Shown: one piece after another, positions 36,155 through 45,499 of the stretch
Layout of the letters: every line of letters begins with the position of its first letter
Position numbering within the stretch: the stretch's first letter is position 1
Origin: Nitrospira sp.
Lineage (GTDB): Bacteria; Nitrospirota; Nitrospiria; Nitrospirales; Nitrospiraceae
Assembly: GCA_022226955.1 (NCBI GenBank)
Contig: CP092079.1
Location: 1,829,053-1,893,052 of the forward strand
DNA length: 64,000 nt
Direction of reading: 5' to 3'
Translations under genes and position numbers: made by a program
Notes under the pieces: model-generated
What the model was told of the DNA's origin: nothing
The model's database searches: none
What the model saw: the letters and a program-made list of their open reading frames with translations, nothing else

Positions 36155-37744
36155 TCACCCCGCCATCGGCGTCGTTCCTGTGCTCAACAACGGGCGACAC
36201 ACGCACCGATTCAGAATCCGGTTCATCCCGCTCTGGGGCAACGGATGGCCCATGAGGAATTGGAACGCCGGAGCAAAATCCAACGGCGAGACGTCACCGA
36301 GATCCCTGCCCACCTCGATAGAAGGACCGGCAGCGGCCACGAAGCCGCTGAAGGTATGATAACTGCTCCGGTTGTAGTGCGATCGCCCCTGAACGAGTTC
36401 GGCCTTTGGATGACTCACCCGGTCCATCAAATACGGAGTGGCCCTCCACTCAACGGACAGATCGGGGAGGACCGTGGGAGAGGCACAGCGAAATGCGTCG
36501 GCGGTTCTAATCACTCTCTCAACGGCCGGCTTGCCGCTGCGCACATCCACTAACTGCCTAAGATCGGCCTCGATCTGATTCAGAAGGCGTTCATACTCAC
36601 CCCCCGGCTCGACAATGCCTTGCGGCTCACGCCCGCGAAGATTCACGCGCACGAAGCTCGTATTGAGAGCCGGGATAGAGAATGCTTTGGTTTGAGCCCA
36701 ATTCGTTTCAGGCTGGAGCCGGTCGGCCTCCAATCGAACTTGCACTCGCCGCGGAAGCCACTGACTCATTCTTGCGCGCACGTCGGGAGAAATGGATCGG
36801 CGAAGCCAGGTGAGCGCGTTAGGACTGCGCCGATCTCTCTGTGCAAGAGTCTGATACCCCAATTTCCTGCAAAAATCCTCGATGAGGCCCGTCGTGGGAT
36901 GGAGATCTTTCATTCCGAACAGCGAAACGACGAAGACGTTTGCCTCATCGGGTAATTGCTTCAGCAACAGGCCCATTTCGCGGTCGATAGCCTGATAGAC
37001 ATCTCGTATGGCCGTGCTCAGGACACTCCCTTTGCCTGCCGCCTCGGCACATCGAATCCCTCCAGGGCGATAGTCCCAAAATCGATGCGCCGCCGTATGC
37101 GCTTCGACAAACGTAATGACCGCCAAATCATACCGATCCTGCGCCAGCAATCGGCGGCACAGCGTACCCTTCTCTTCTATGCGCTTGCGCATAAGGCGGC
37201 ACGCCTCGATATCGTCTCGAAGCGAGCTGCCAGGTTTGAACACATCAATGTGTATCGGCGGGCCAACGTGGCGGCGAATCTCGCTCAACAGACTCGCGGG
37301 CTCGGCAGAAGGGGGAACGATCGCATGATTGTACTGTTGCTGAATTGCCCAATTCGTCAATTGAATGCCAGGCAAATCCGGCAAAAGCTCTGCTTCGAGG
37401 GCATCAATGATTGCAACTTTCTTCGAACCACCGCGCAAATAAGACCAGAACGGCAGAGTCTGAGCATCTTGCGCGGTAACATTTCGGAGGTCATATGTGC
37501 CTGGCATTAACTGGCGATTGAAATAATGCCCGTGCTCGCTCCGCGAGAGGCCGCTGAAAAATGACAGCCACGCCCCTTGCGTCGACAGCAACTCAGGGCC
37601 GCCGATGCGCCCATAGCAACCGCGCTGCATGATCGAGGCAATGGTCGGTAGATATCCGTCTTCAGTCCACTGTCGGATGAATCCAGCGTCGCCCCCATCA
37701 AGCCCCAATACAACCAGCGGCGGAATGTTGTTGCCCTTAGCCAT
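36155..37744 (-). CDS. Alkaline phosphatase superfamily protein (type I phosphodiesterase/nucleotide pyrophosphatase-like)
   Basis: The 529-residue protein begins PPLVVLGLDGGDAGFIRQWTEDGYLPTIASIM, the first metal-binding aspartate and usual entry of this superfamily. ITFVEAHTAAHRFWDY and the HPTTG segment further on likely provide further metal ligands. There is no signal peptide, so a cytoplasmic location is expected if the start at 37744 is right; an ATG at 37777 would overlap the preceding gene. Homologues hydrolyse phosphodiesters or nucleotide-sugar-type bonds. In a polysaccharide operon it might act on lipid-linked or nucleotide-sugar intermediates. No specific substrate can be read from the sequence. 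Confidence 0.85.
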   Translation of the reverse strand: MAKGNNIPPLVVLGLDGGDAGFIRQWTEDGYLPTIASIMQRGCYGRIGGPELLSTQGAWLSFFSGLSRSEHGHYFNRQLMPGTYDLRNVTAQDAQTLPFWSYLRGGSKKVAIIDALEAELLPDLPGIQLTNWAIQQQYNHAIVPPSAEPASLLSEIRRHVGPPIHIDVFKPGSSLRDDIEACRLMRKRIEEKGTLCRRLLAQDRYDLAVITFVEAHTAAHRFWDYRPGGIRCAEAAGKGSVLSTAIRDVYQAIDREMGLLLKQLPDEANVFVVSLFGMKDLHPTTGLIEDFCRKLGYQTLAQRDRRSPNALTWLRRSISPDVRARMSQWLPRRVQVRLEADRLQPETNWAQTKAFSIPALNTSFVRVNLRGREPQGIVEPGGEYERLLNQIEADLRQLVDVRSGKPAVERVIRTADAFRCASPTVLPDLSVEWRATPYLMDRVSHPKAELVQGRSHYNRSSYHTFSGFVAAAGPSIEVGRDLGDVSPLDFAPAFQFLMGHPLPQSGMNRILNRCVCRPLLSTGTTPMAG

Positions 37745-37763
37745 AGAATGACCGTTCGAAAGT

Positions 37764-38744
37764 CTAGATCGCGCCATGTTCCTTGAACCATGCGGCGGTG
37801 CGATGCACCGCCTCTTTCGTGCCCACCTTCGGGCCGTAACCGAGTTCGCGGCGACTTTTGGAAAGGTCGAACGCCCTGTCCCCAAGATAGAGATCAATCC
37901 GGTCCGCGCGTGGAAGCCGGCAGCCAATCCACGAATACAGATACCGGCTCGCCGCCTCGTACAATCGGAACGGCTTTGCCGGAAAATTAGCCGGTAGGGC
38001 AGGCGCTCCAATCGCCTCGACAATGGTTTGAACGAGATCCCGCAGCCGCACCGACTCGGGACCGGCAAGGATATACGTTCGTCCCTCAATGCCGGCGACC
38101 GATCCGCAAAGAATCAAGCCCTCCACAATATCTGTGATATCCGCGACATGGTGATGATTATGACCATCGCCGATCAAGCGGAACCGGCCGGCCGCAATGG
38201 TTTTAAATAAGTTCAGCCAGCTCATGGCTCCCGGACCAAGCACAGCAGAGGTCCGTGCCAACACAACCGGCAAACCATCGCGCTGATGGGAGGACAAGAG
38301 CGCCTGTTCGGCCGCGAATTTAGATTGCCCATAGGGCGAATCAGGAATGGGGACCGTATCCTCGGTAATTGAACGGTTCTTGATCGCGCGGCCAAACACC
38401 GCGCCGCTGGTGCAGAAGACGAGCCGGCTGGCTCCGGCAACCAGTGCCGCTCGCGCGACGTTCACGGCGCCTTGCACATTGACTGCCTCAAAATCTTTTC
38501 GGGACGGTCCGGAGGCTTCGGTTCTGGCTGCGAGGTGAAAAATCCGCTGGCAATTCGAAGCGGCCCGTTGCACACTTTGGTAATCGAGCACATCCCCGCG
38601 AACGATTTCGACATCAAAACGATCGAGCACGGACAGATTCTCTTCCGGAAAAGCCAGCGCGCGAACAGAAACCTTCTCGGCAGTCAGCCTCTCGATGAGA
38701 TGGCGGCCGATAAAGCCCGTGGCACCGGTCACGAGAACGGTCAT
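37764..38744 (-). CDS. NAD-dependent epimerase/dehydratase (SDR, copy 1)
   Basis: The 326-residue extended SDR has the NAD motif VTGATGFIGRHL, FHLAARTEA, a serine in FCTSGAVFG, and the catalytic YxxxK (YGQSK). GGAGA lies just upstream of the ATG at 38744. It is paralogous over its full length to the epimerase at 39909-40904, with the intervening Gfo/Idh/MocA gene between them. It probably modifies a nucleotide sugar, with exact chemistry unknown. Confidence 0.93.
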   Translation of the reverse strand: MTVLVTGATGFIGRHLIERLTAEKVSVRALAFPEENLSVLDRFDVEIVRGDVLDYQSVQRAASNCQRIFHLAARTEASGPSRKDFEAVNVQGAVNVARAALVAGASRLVFCTSGAVFGRAIKNRSITEDTVPIPDSPYGQSKFAAEQALLSSHQRDGLPVVLARTSAVLGPGAMSWLNLFKTIAAGRFRLIGDGHNHHHVADITDIVEGLILCGSVAGIEGRTYILAGPESVRLRDLVQTIVEAIGAPALPANFPAKPFRLYEAASRYLYSWIGCRLPRADRIDLYLGDRAFDLSKSRRELGYGPKVGTKEAVHRTAAWFKEHGAI

Positions 38745-38799
38745 CCTCTGCTCTCCTTCTCCTGAGGGTCGTACACCGCAATATGGAGCCCTTCGACAC

Positions 38800-39873
38800 T
38801 CACGATACGATACGGTCGGATGACTGCTGCTCAATGGTCACCGGCCGCCTCAGAGCCAAGGCTTCTTTAGCGGCAAGAACCACTTGCAACGCGCGCCGGC
38901 CCTCTTCTAGCGCACAATCTGGCCTTGTATCTTGACGGATCGCATCCATGCAGTGCTGCCATCCCACGCGATATGAGTCGATAAAATCGCCGCCGTAGCG
39001 CATCCGAGCCAGACCTTGCGGCAGTTCCCTCAAGGTCTGTGACGCCAGCTGCACACGAGTTTTAATATCTCCTGGATGGACTTCCGGCGGGAAATACTCG
39101 AAACCATCGAAACGATAACAGGAGATTTTCAGGCGGCCCATCTGGCCATAGATCTCGATCTCGTCGTTCCTGCTCTCGCCTTCCGAGAAGGTGGAAGAAA
39201 CGAGCGCCCCGTTCGCCAATCGCGCAGTCACAACCACCGTCGATTCATCGACGGTGCTCGCGGCAAGGATTTCATTGACCTCATTTCGAAGCAACGCATG
39301 CACTGCATCGAAGTGATGCACGCCAAACTGATAGAGAATCCCCTTCACCGCATGGCGATCGCCTTCCTCATGAAAACTCCGGCGCTCCGGATTTCTGCCG
39401 GTCAAGACGGTGCGAATCAGCTCGAGTTTCCCTAAACTCCCCTGCCTGACCACTTCTTGTGCGCGGCGCACGAGTCGATGCCAGCGGCGCGGCAACCCTA
39501 CCACCATGATTTTCAGGCTGGCTTGCGTGGCTTGCGCCATCAGCCTATCCCACACCGCCAGGTCGAAGACCAAGGGCTTGTCGATAAACAGATGCTTTCC
39601 TGCGGCAAGAACGGCCTGCGCCGCCTCAACCTGGCGGACGGCTGGCAGCCATACCCCGACGGCTTCGATAGCCGGATCGTCGAGCAGCACACGGTAGTCG
39701 GCATATCGGCGCTGAACCTGAAATTGATCTGCCACTCGCTTCAGCCGATCAGGATCGTCGTCGGCCATAGCTACGACATCCGCGGCTCTGCCCCCTCTCA
39801 AGGCCGGCAAATGCAAGGTCTCTGTTACCCATCCGCATCCTATAATGCCCAGCTTTACCGCGGCACTTCTCAT
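38800..39873 (-). CDS. Gfo/Idh/MocA family oxidoreductase
   Basis: The 357-residue protein has the Rossmann start LGIIGCGWVTETLHLPAL, VGVWLPAVRQVEAAQAVLAAGKHLFIDKPLV (family EKP motif as DKP), and a C-terminal beta-sheet domain with GVHHFDAVHALL. Members reduce or oxidise sugar C-3 or similar positions using NAD(P). It lies between two paralogous epimerases, suggesting the three modify the same nucleotide sugar. Substrate is not evident. Confidence 0.93.
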   Translation of the reverse strand: MRSAAVKLGIIGCGWVTETLHLPALRGGRAADVVAMADDDPDRLKRVADQFQVQRRYADYRVLLDDPAIEAVGVWLPAVRQVEAAQAVLAAGKHLFIDKPLVFDLAVWDRLMAQATQASLKIMVVGLPRRWHRLVRRAQEVVRQGSLGKLELIRTVLTGRNPERRSFHEEGDRHAVKGILYQFGVHHFDAVHALLRNEVNEILAASTVDESTVVVTARLANGALVSSTFSEGESRNDEIEIYGQMGRLKISCYRFDGFEYFPPEVHPGDIKTRVQLASQTLRELPQGLARMRYGGDFIDSYRVGWQHCMDAIRQDTRPDCALEEGRRALQVVLAAKEALALRRPVTIEQQSSDRIVS

Positions 39874-39908
39874 AGTTATCGATGCCTCCCTTCCCCCTGA
39901 TAGCCTCT

Positions 39909-40904
39909 TCAGTCAAACTGAGGAAGATGGCCGCGCGCCCGAAACCATTCCGCCATACGGTGAATCGTATTTTTTAAGGCAATTTCAGGCACATATCCCA
40001 GTTCTTGACGGGCTCGCCCAATGTCAAACCTGCGGTCGCCAAGGAACAACGCAAGACGGTCCGCACGAGGCAATTTACGCCCGATCAAAGCAACCGCCAT
40101 CCTGTCGAGCGCCCTATAGATATGCAAGGGAGCGGCTGGAAGATTCGTCGGGAAACGGCTCCTGTTCACTTCCTCTCCGATCATCTCGATCAATCGTTTC
40201 AGTTGCACCGGCTCGCTTCCTGAGAGAATGTACGTTCGCCCCTCCACTCCCTTCACAAACCCGCACAGACACAACCCTTTGACGATATCGGAAACATCGG
40301 CGATATGATGATAGTTCGCCCCTTCCCCAATTAGGCGGAACCGCCCGGCTGCAATGCTTTGAAACAAACCCAGCCAGCTTGTCGTGCCCGGCCCCCACAC
40401 CGTCGAGATCCGAGCCACAACGACTGGCAACCCGTCCCGCTGCCAAGCAGATAGGACAACTCGCTCGCCAAGCACCTTCGATTCGCCGTACGGGGAATCC
40501 GGGTCTGTCGCTGTGCTCTCCTCAATCAGCCGATGAGGAACGATGCGGCCGTACACCGCGACGCTGCTGCAAAACACCAATCGCTCAATACCCGCCCGCA
40601 AGGCCGCACGCGTGACGTTCTCGGCGCCCCGGATATTGGCCATTTGCACATCATGCTTTGACAAGAGACCGACGGACTCGGTTTTCGCTGCCAAGTGAAA
40701 CACGATCTTGCGCTTATCCGCTGCCCGCTCGACGGCGCCCGCATCGCCGATGTCGCCTCGCAGAACCTCGACTCCGAGAGTATCGAGCCAAGCAGCCGGT
40801 GCAGACGGCCGCACCAATGCCCGCACCTGCTCTCCCGCCGCCACCAGCCGCTCGACTAGGTGGCGACCGATGAATCCTGTCGCCCCGGTCACAAGGATGG
40901 CCAT
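39909..40904 (-). CDS. NAD-dependent epimerase/dehydratase (SDR, copy 2)
   Basis: The 331-residue protein is a near twin of the 37764 gene: ILVTGATGFIGRHLVERL, FHLAAKTESVGLLSK, FCSSVAVYG, and the YGESK catalytic motif. The pair share an SDR core and the C-terminal ELGYVPEIALKNTIHRMAEWF (GLGY/ELGY type) end, so they arose by duplication. It opens 47 bases after the end of the GT2 gene upstream. Sugar specificity is unknown. Confidence 0.93.
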   Translation of the reverse strand: MAILVTGATGFIGRHLVERLVAAGEQVRALVRPSAPAAWLDTLGVEVLRGDIGDAGAVERAADKRKIVFHLAAKTESVGLLSKHDVQMANIRGAENVTRAALRAGIERLVFCSSVAVYGRIVPHRLIEESTATDPDSPYGESKVLGERVVLSAWQRDGLPVVVARISTVWGPGTTSWLGLFQSIAAGRFRLIGEGANYHHIADVSDIVKGLCLCGFVKGVEGRTYILSGSEPVQLKRLIEMIGEEVNRSRFPTNLPAAPLHIYRALDRMAVALIGRKLPRADRLALFLGDRRFDIGRARQELGYVPEIALKNTIHRMAEWFRARGHLPQFD

Positions 40905-40951
40905 CTCAGTATCTGTTCCTGTTACCCTGTCCGCTCAACGTCCAGACGTTC

Positions 40952-41953
40952 TTAAACTGACTCTGCCCACTGCTTCATGGATTCCGGAGACATCATCGTG
41001 CAATACATCCCCGCCATCTCCATTGTACGCGCGGCGCAGGACATGGCCAGGACCAATGGCAGCAGCGCCACTCGCCGAACAGGATGCACACCCAGCAATC
41101 GGCTGACTCGAAACCAGCGCGGGACATCCAACGAGATATGCCAGACCATCGTCATTACGGGTTCGAGAAATGCCATGCGCGCAATCCACTGATTCGGATA
41201 ATGCTTGTTCAAGCGCCGCAACATGAACACCTCGTATCCGTACCGAAAATGCAGGCCCTTCAACCAATAGAGCCACGAAAAATAATGCGTGACCCGCTGA
41301 TGCGGCTGGAGGACCACTCTCTCTCCACCATCAAGGAACGACTGCATGAGCAGGGGCGCGCCGCACAACCGGCCGAATTTCGTATTGTACTGGTGCCGGC
41401 GGAAGGTCTCGACGCGAAGGCCGAAATTATGGTCCATAAATCCGACAGGCATCGGTAGACGCCGCTGAGAATCGAGAGTTTTGCCGACCACCCAGCCCCA
41501 GGTGATCGACGCAGCCGCCAGCCTGGTCGCCCGATTCCACTCCCAATTGGTAGCACTCTTAAACAGGCTTAGCCCGATCGATACATCGCCGCCCCCACGG
41601 ATGCCTTCGACCAGCGACGATAACCAGGTGCGATGCGGGTACACGTCGGAATCGGTAAAGGCCAGAATATCGGCGGACGCAAACTGAGCGCCCCGATTCT
41701 TCAACTGCAGGTACGAGAGCCCCTCGGCTTCAACCGCCTGAATACCCCAAAATGGCGTAGGCTGTCCGTAGAGCGCGCGCCACTCTTTGACCTGGTCGGC
41801 ACTGCCCATCAGAACAATCTCAACCTGATCCGCGGGAAAATCTTGCCGTTGCAGCGCGTCGATCGTATTCACCGCTTTTCCGAGATCGCGTGACTCGTTA
41901 TAGCCCTCCACAATTACGGAGACGACAGGCTTCTCTGGCCGCAGTGCGCTCAT
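40952..41953 (-). CDS. GT2 family glycosyltransferase with C-terminal membrane segment
   Basis: The 333-residue protein begins PVVSVIVEGYNESRDLGKAVNTI, and AFTDSDVYPHRTWLSS carries the DxD-like metal site. The C-terminal 60 residues are hydrophobic and resemble those of the 51375-52304 transferase (RTMEMAGM against THVLEIPGM), implying related membrane-associated enzymes. It starts 6 bases after the upstream GT4 gene. Donor and acceptor sugars cannot be assigned. Confidence 0.92.
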   Translation of the reverse strand: MSALRPEKPVVSVIVEGYNESRDLGKAVNTIDALQRQDFPADQVEIVLMGSADQVKEWRALYGQPTPFWGIQAVEAEGLSYLQLKNRGAQFASADILAFTDSDVYPHRTWLSSLVEGIRGGGDVSIGLSLFKSATNWEWNRATRLAAASITWGWVVGKTLDSQRRLPMPVGFMDHNFGLRVETFRRHQYNTKFGRLCGAPLLMQSFLDGGERVVLQPHQRVTHYFSWLYWLKGLHFRYGYEVFMLRRLNKHYPNQWIARMAFLEPVMTMVWHISLDVPRWFRVSRLLGVHPVRRVALLPLVLAMSCAARTMEMAGMYCTMMSPESMKQWAESV

Positions 41954-41959
41954 ATCCGC

Positions 41960-43192
41960 TTATCTCCTTACTGCCTGCATCGGCGTTTCCGCATGGACAG
42001 AATCGGCAACCGGTGCCCCTGAGACCATCTGCCGATATAGCGCCACGAATTGCTCGCATTGCCGGGACAAACTAAACTGTGTCACAGCAAGAGCCCGGCC
42101 CGACGTCCCCATTGTTTCTGCTTTGGCTCGATCACTCAGGACTTCTTTCAGTTTCTCAGCCAGCGCGTGCGGGTCGTTTGGAGGAACCAACAACCCAGTT
42201 GCTCCATCCCGCACAATTTCGCTTAATCCGCCCATGGAGCTGGCCACTACCGCAGTGCCTCGCATCATGGCTTCAACAGCCACCAGCCCAAACGGCTCTG
42301 CCCATCGAGACGGCACCACCTGCACCCAGGCTTGAGCAAACCTGCGTTCCATCTCTTCTTTGGAAAGATGGCCCAGAAACGTCACGCGCGTGGCTATATC
42401 CAGCTTTTCAACCAATGCTGCGAGCGCGGCACGTTCAGGCCCATCGCCGGCAAGAACGAGCCGTGCCTCGGGAAGCTCGCGCGCAACGATGGCAAACGCA
42501 TGGAGCAACACGTCGACACCCTTCTCGGAAACTAACCGGCCGGCAAACACGGCAACCGGCTTGGGGGACAATACTCGCGTGAGAGATTCAACGGTCACCC
42601 CATTGTGGATCACCTCAACCGATCCGATCCCGTCGGCAATCAAGCGCTCTTGCACAGCTCGACTATTGGCGACGATTCGCCTAAAGACAGGCCGCCACGC
42701 TCTCCAGAGCCTCATTTGCAATTGCAGCGGCATCCAATCCCGCAATGGCACACAGGCATTCTTGCGACAAGCATGTCCGGCAGGGCTCTGACAAGAGGCC
42801 CCCGTCGGCAAGAGTTTCGTACCTGTCAGACAGATGGGCCGATACCACACCACATGATACAGAGCAGGAATCCGGCGAAGGAGCGGGAGGATCAATGGAG
42901 AGAGTTGCGTTAAAAACATTCGGACATGCACGACGTCCGGCTGAAACTCTTGCAACACGCGGCGCAGTCGAACAAAGGCCCACGGATTCAGCATCTGCAA
43001 CAGTGTCCTGAACCGAGAGAGCGTCCCGTAGCAGAGGTAGTCGGCCTCCGACGAAGCAGGCAATGTGCCGGCGGAACTGGCAAACAGCCGCACATCGTGT
43101 CCCAGCCGCCGCAACTCATCTCGCAGCGCAAAGGTCAGGACCTCTGCCCCGCCAATCGGCGCGCCATAATCATTGATCAAAAGAATCTTCAT
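41960..43192 (-). CDS. GT4 family glycosyltransferase
   Basis: The 410-residue GT-B enzyme starts MKILLINDYGAPIGGAEVLTF, with the donor-binding C-domain VAVFAGRLVSEKGVDVLLHAF and the EX7E-type motif in VPSRWAEPFGLVAVEAMMRGTAVVAS. A cysteine-rich stretch (SCQSPAGHACRKNACVPL) in the acceptor domain is shared with other GT4s of glycan loci. It is the first gene of its block and faces the PilZ gene divergently over about 250 bases. Confidence 0.94.
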   Translation of the reverse strand: MKILLINDYGAPIGGAEVLTFALRDELRRLGHDVRLFASSAGTLPASSEADYLCYGTLSRFRTLLQMLNPWAFVRLRRVLQEFQPDVVHVRMFLTQLSPLILPLLRRIPALYHVVWYRPICLTGTKLLPTGASCQSPAGHACRKNACVPLRDWMPLQLQMRLWRAWRPVFRRIVANSRAVQERLIADGIGSVEVIHNGVTVESLTRVLSPKPVAVFAGRLVSEKGVDVLLHAFAIVARELPEARLVLAGDGPERAALAALVEKLDIATRVTFLGHLSKEEMERRFAQAWVQVVPSRWAEPFGLVAVEAMMRGTAVVASSMGGLSEIVRDGATGLLVPPNDPHALAEKLKEVLSDRAKAETMGTSGRALAVTQFSLSRQCEQFVALYRQMVSGAPVADSVHAETPMQAVRR

Positions 43193-43426
43193 GCCCCTCG
43201 GCGCCCTGCCTGTCCGTCACACATCGTCATATACATCCTATGTCTCCATGACGATACTGCACGAAGGTCCGAACCATACTCTCATCCTACAAAGATCGAC
43301 GCCGAGCCACAACCCACAGTTTGAGGGGATGAATATGCTCCTCCCTACCCATGCCCCGCACTAACTCGCGGGCGCGATGTCCGCAGCCCCTCCAAGGAGG
43401 GATACGTTTACGACCTCACGCCACGC

Positions 43427-43432
43427 TACACT
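43427..43432 (+). promoter_or_regulatory. -10 element of the second PilZ gene
   Basis: GCTACACTGCG here matches GCTATACTGCG before the first PilZ gene, and in both cases exactly seven bases separate it from the ATG. No ribosome binding site is visible, so the transcript should be leaderless. The -35 region is weak. The rest of the 250-base divergent region to 43193 shows no clear promoter for the GT4 gene. Confidence 0.45.
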
Positions 43433-43442
43433 GCGGATTGCC

Positions 43443-43802
43443 ATGGCACAGACTACGTCTTACAAACGCGAACATTACCGGCTACCGCTGCCCACAGCGT
43501 ATCCTGTCATGTTTGCAGGCGCCGCCGCGATCGGAGAAGGCACGGTCACGAACCTCTCCGTACTCGGCTGCACGATTGAATGCGACGCGATGCCGCCCTC
43601 TGTGACAAATTTGTTGCTGCGAGTGATTCTCCCAGACCGGCAGGAATCGCTGCCTATCGAAGAAGCGGAAGTGCGATGGATGGAGGATCGGCGAATCGGC
43701 GTCCAGTTCAGAAAAGTGGAGCGCGCAGCCAATCTTCGCCTGCACGGATTCGTATGGGACCGGATGCTCGAACGGCTTCAGGCCATCTCGCAGAACCGCT
43801 AA
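43443..43802 (+). CDS. PilZ domain protein (cyclic di-GMP receptor candidate)
   Basis: This 119-residue single-domain PilZ protein has the R-box REHYR (residues 9-13) and the NLSVLG motif (37-42). Both c-di-GMP contacts are present. The start at 43443 is preferred over the longer frame from 43377 because it places the R-box near the N-terminus and follows the promoter motif. It is the only plus-strand gene within the polysaccharide locus, between its two blocks, so post-translational control of synthesis by c-di-GMP is a reasonable inference. Confidence 0.92.
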   Translation: MAQTTSYKREHYRLPLPTAYPVMFAGAAAIGEGTVTNLSVLGCTIECDAMPPSVTNLLLRVILPDRQESLPIEEAEVRWMEDRRIGVQFRKVERAANLRLHGFVWDRMLERLQAISQNR

Positions 43803-43894
43803 CTACTATTAGCTATCGCCCTCCTCTTACGCTAAGCAACTATGCGAGCGGTAACACATTGTCCGCGCCCGGTCTCGACCAGAGCATCAGCAGG

Positions 43895-45451
43895 TCAGAA
43901 CTTCTCACCCACCCGCTGCCATCCCTCCTCCAGGAGCTGTGTTCCCAACAAAACGGGCGGGCTTTCCCGCCAATACCAGATACGTTCGTGATGTGCATCA
44001 AAATCTAGCAACTCTGAACCCCAATCTTTTGAATAGGCAAATCCTATGACATGCATGCCAATTGAAATTCCTGTCAGCCCTATGACTACATACCTCGCCC
44101 AGGCCCTCTGACCGATTCGCTCGAGGGCCGGCGCCATCAAGTAACAAAGGAACGGGGCACTATCCGCTAACAGCCTTGGGCCGTACCCATGACCGCCCCA
44201 CCAACTCCCGAGTGTTGCGACCGGAATGAGCAACAAGAGCGGCGCCACGCTGAGATACCGTAGAAAGAGCTGTCCCGGCGTTCTCCATACCACCACCATG
44301 CCAACCAGCGCGCAAAGGAAAATAGGCGAATAGATGAATAGCCCACGTGCCGGGGAAAATAACACGCCCGCAAGCCCTTCGAGGAAGGGCGTGTTGAACC
44401 AGGAGAGATGGTGTCCGACGAGGGATGCCGGAGTGACAACAGTCGCGCCAAATCCGGTTCGGACGGGCGAACCGAAATACGCTGCGTTGTACCACAGGAA
44501 CAGCAACAGCGGAGGCATGCCGGCAAGCACGAACCCCAGGCAGCGATCTCGATGCTCATGGAACACATACAGCGCAATCGGAAGCGCCATCACGAGATTC
44601 AGCGGGCGACAGATAACCGCCACCCCAAGTACCAGCCCGGCCCACGCAACAGCGGCGGGCGTTTCCTTGCCCCTTACCAGGCAATACAGAGTAAGTGAAA
44701 AAAAGAGCTGGCTCGGGCCATGCTGCCACGACGCTTGACTGATGAGGCTCAGGCTGCTTGTCCCGAATGCGTAGACAAAGGCAACAAACCATGCCACGCG
44801 CGGCGGCGTGACGCGCCGCAACCCGACAAATAACGTAAGCACCGACAGCGCAACCATGAGCATGCCTGCCCGCTTTTCCAAATCGAACAGCGCCTCGGCT
44901 CCGATTCTTGCCCCTGCCTTGAGGACGGGGAAAAAATACACCGGCACGGACAAGACAGCGCCCCATGGAGGGTACGTCGATATCAGGTGTCCGTCGATGA
45001 TCCGTATAAAGTATTGTTCCTCGTACTGCTCAATGGTGGACGCATACTCATCGAGATAAAAATCATGGTCCGTGAGGAGGCTGACGGGAAGAAACCGCGC
45101 CGGCAGCGTATCCGCCATCTCAAATGTATGGCCATTGAGGTAATACAGGCTCAGCGAGCCGATGAACAAGAGGAGAGGAGACTGCGCCCACTCGGCTGCC
45201 GAGAGCCCGGCCCGCCTCCCTTCCAGCCACGTCGTGGCGCATGCGAAGGCCAAACAGAGCAGCAGCCAGTTCCTCAGAGAATAGGCATGAAGATGAACGG
45301 GGCCGACCGTGATATCGTAGCCTCCTTGAACAAAGAACAAGACGAGCACATTCGCGCAAACCAGATAAAACAGAACACGAATCCCCTTCTCGAAGAGAGT
45401 GCCTGGCTGGGAATCAGTACCCGTCATGGGCGTCACGCGCCGACCAAACAT
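43895..45451 (-). CDS. GT-C-like polytopic membrane protein (GT39/PMT-like)
   Basis: The 518-residue protein has about ten to twelve hydrophobic spans. YLNGHTFEMADTLPARFLPVSLLTDHDFYLDEYAS in the first periplasmic loop has acidic residues where GT-C glycosyltransferases bind metal or the polyprenyl donor. WGAVLSVPVYFF and PPRVAWFVAFVYAFGTSSLS resemble GT39 relatives. I chose ATG at 45451, which has GAGGG about 9 bases upstream. It ends the second block. It might transfer a sugar from a lipid carrier, or be a polymerase-like protein. Confidence 0.82.
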   Translation of the reverse strand: MFGRRVTPMTGTDSQPGTLFEKGIRVLFYLVCANVLVLFFVQGGYDITVGPVHLHAYSLRNWLLLCLAFACATTWLEGRRAGLSAAEWAQSPLLLFIGSLSLYYLNGHTFEMADTLPARFLPVSLLTDHDFYLDEYASTIEQYEEQYFIRIIDGHLISTYPPWGAVLSVPVYFFPVLKAGARIGAEALFDLEKRAGMLMVALSVLTLFVGLRRVTPPRVAWFVAFVYAFGTSSLSLISQASWQHGPSQLFFSLTLYCLVRGKETPAAVAWAGLVLGVAVICRPLNLVMALPIALYVFHEHRDRCLGFVLAGMPPLLLFLWYNAAYFGSPVRTGFGATVVTPASLVGHHLSWFNTPFLEGLAGVLFSPARGLFIYSPIFLCALVGMVVVWRTPGQLFLRYLSVAPLLLLIPVATLGSWWGGHGYGPRLLADSAPFLCYLMAPALERIGQRAWARYVVIGLTGISIGMHVIGFAYSKDWGSELLDFDAHHERIWYWRESPPVLLGTQLLEEGWQRVGEKF

Positions 45452-45499
45452 CACAGCTTACCCTCAGTTATATTTCCCGGTTCCCTGGCCACTGGGCTT

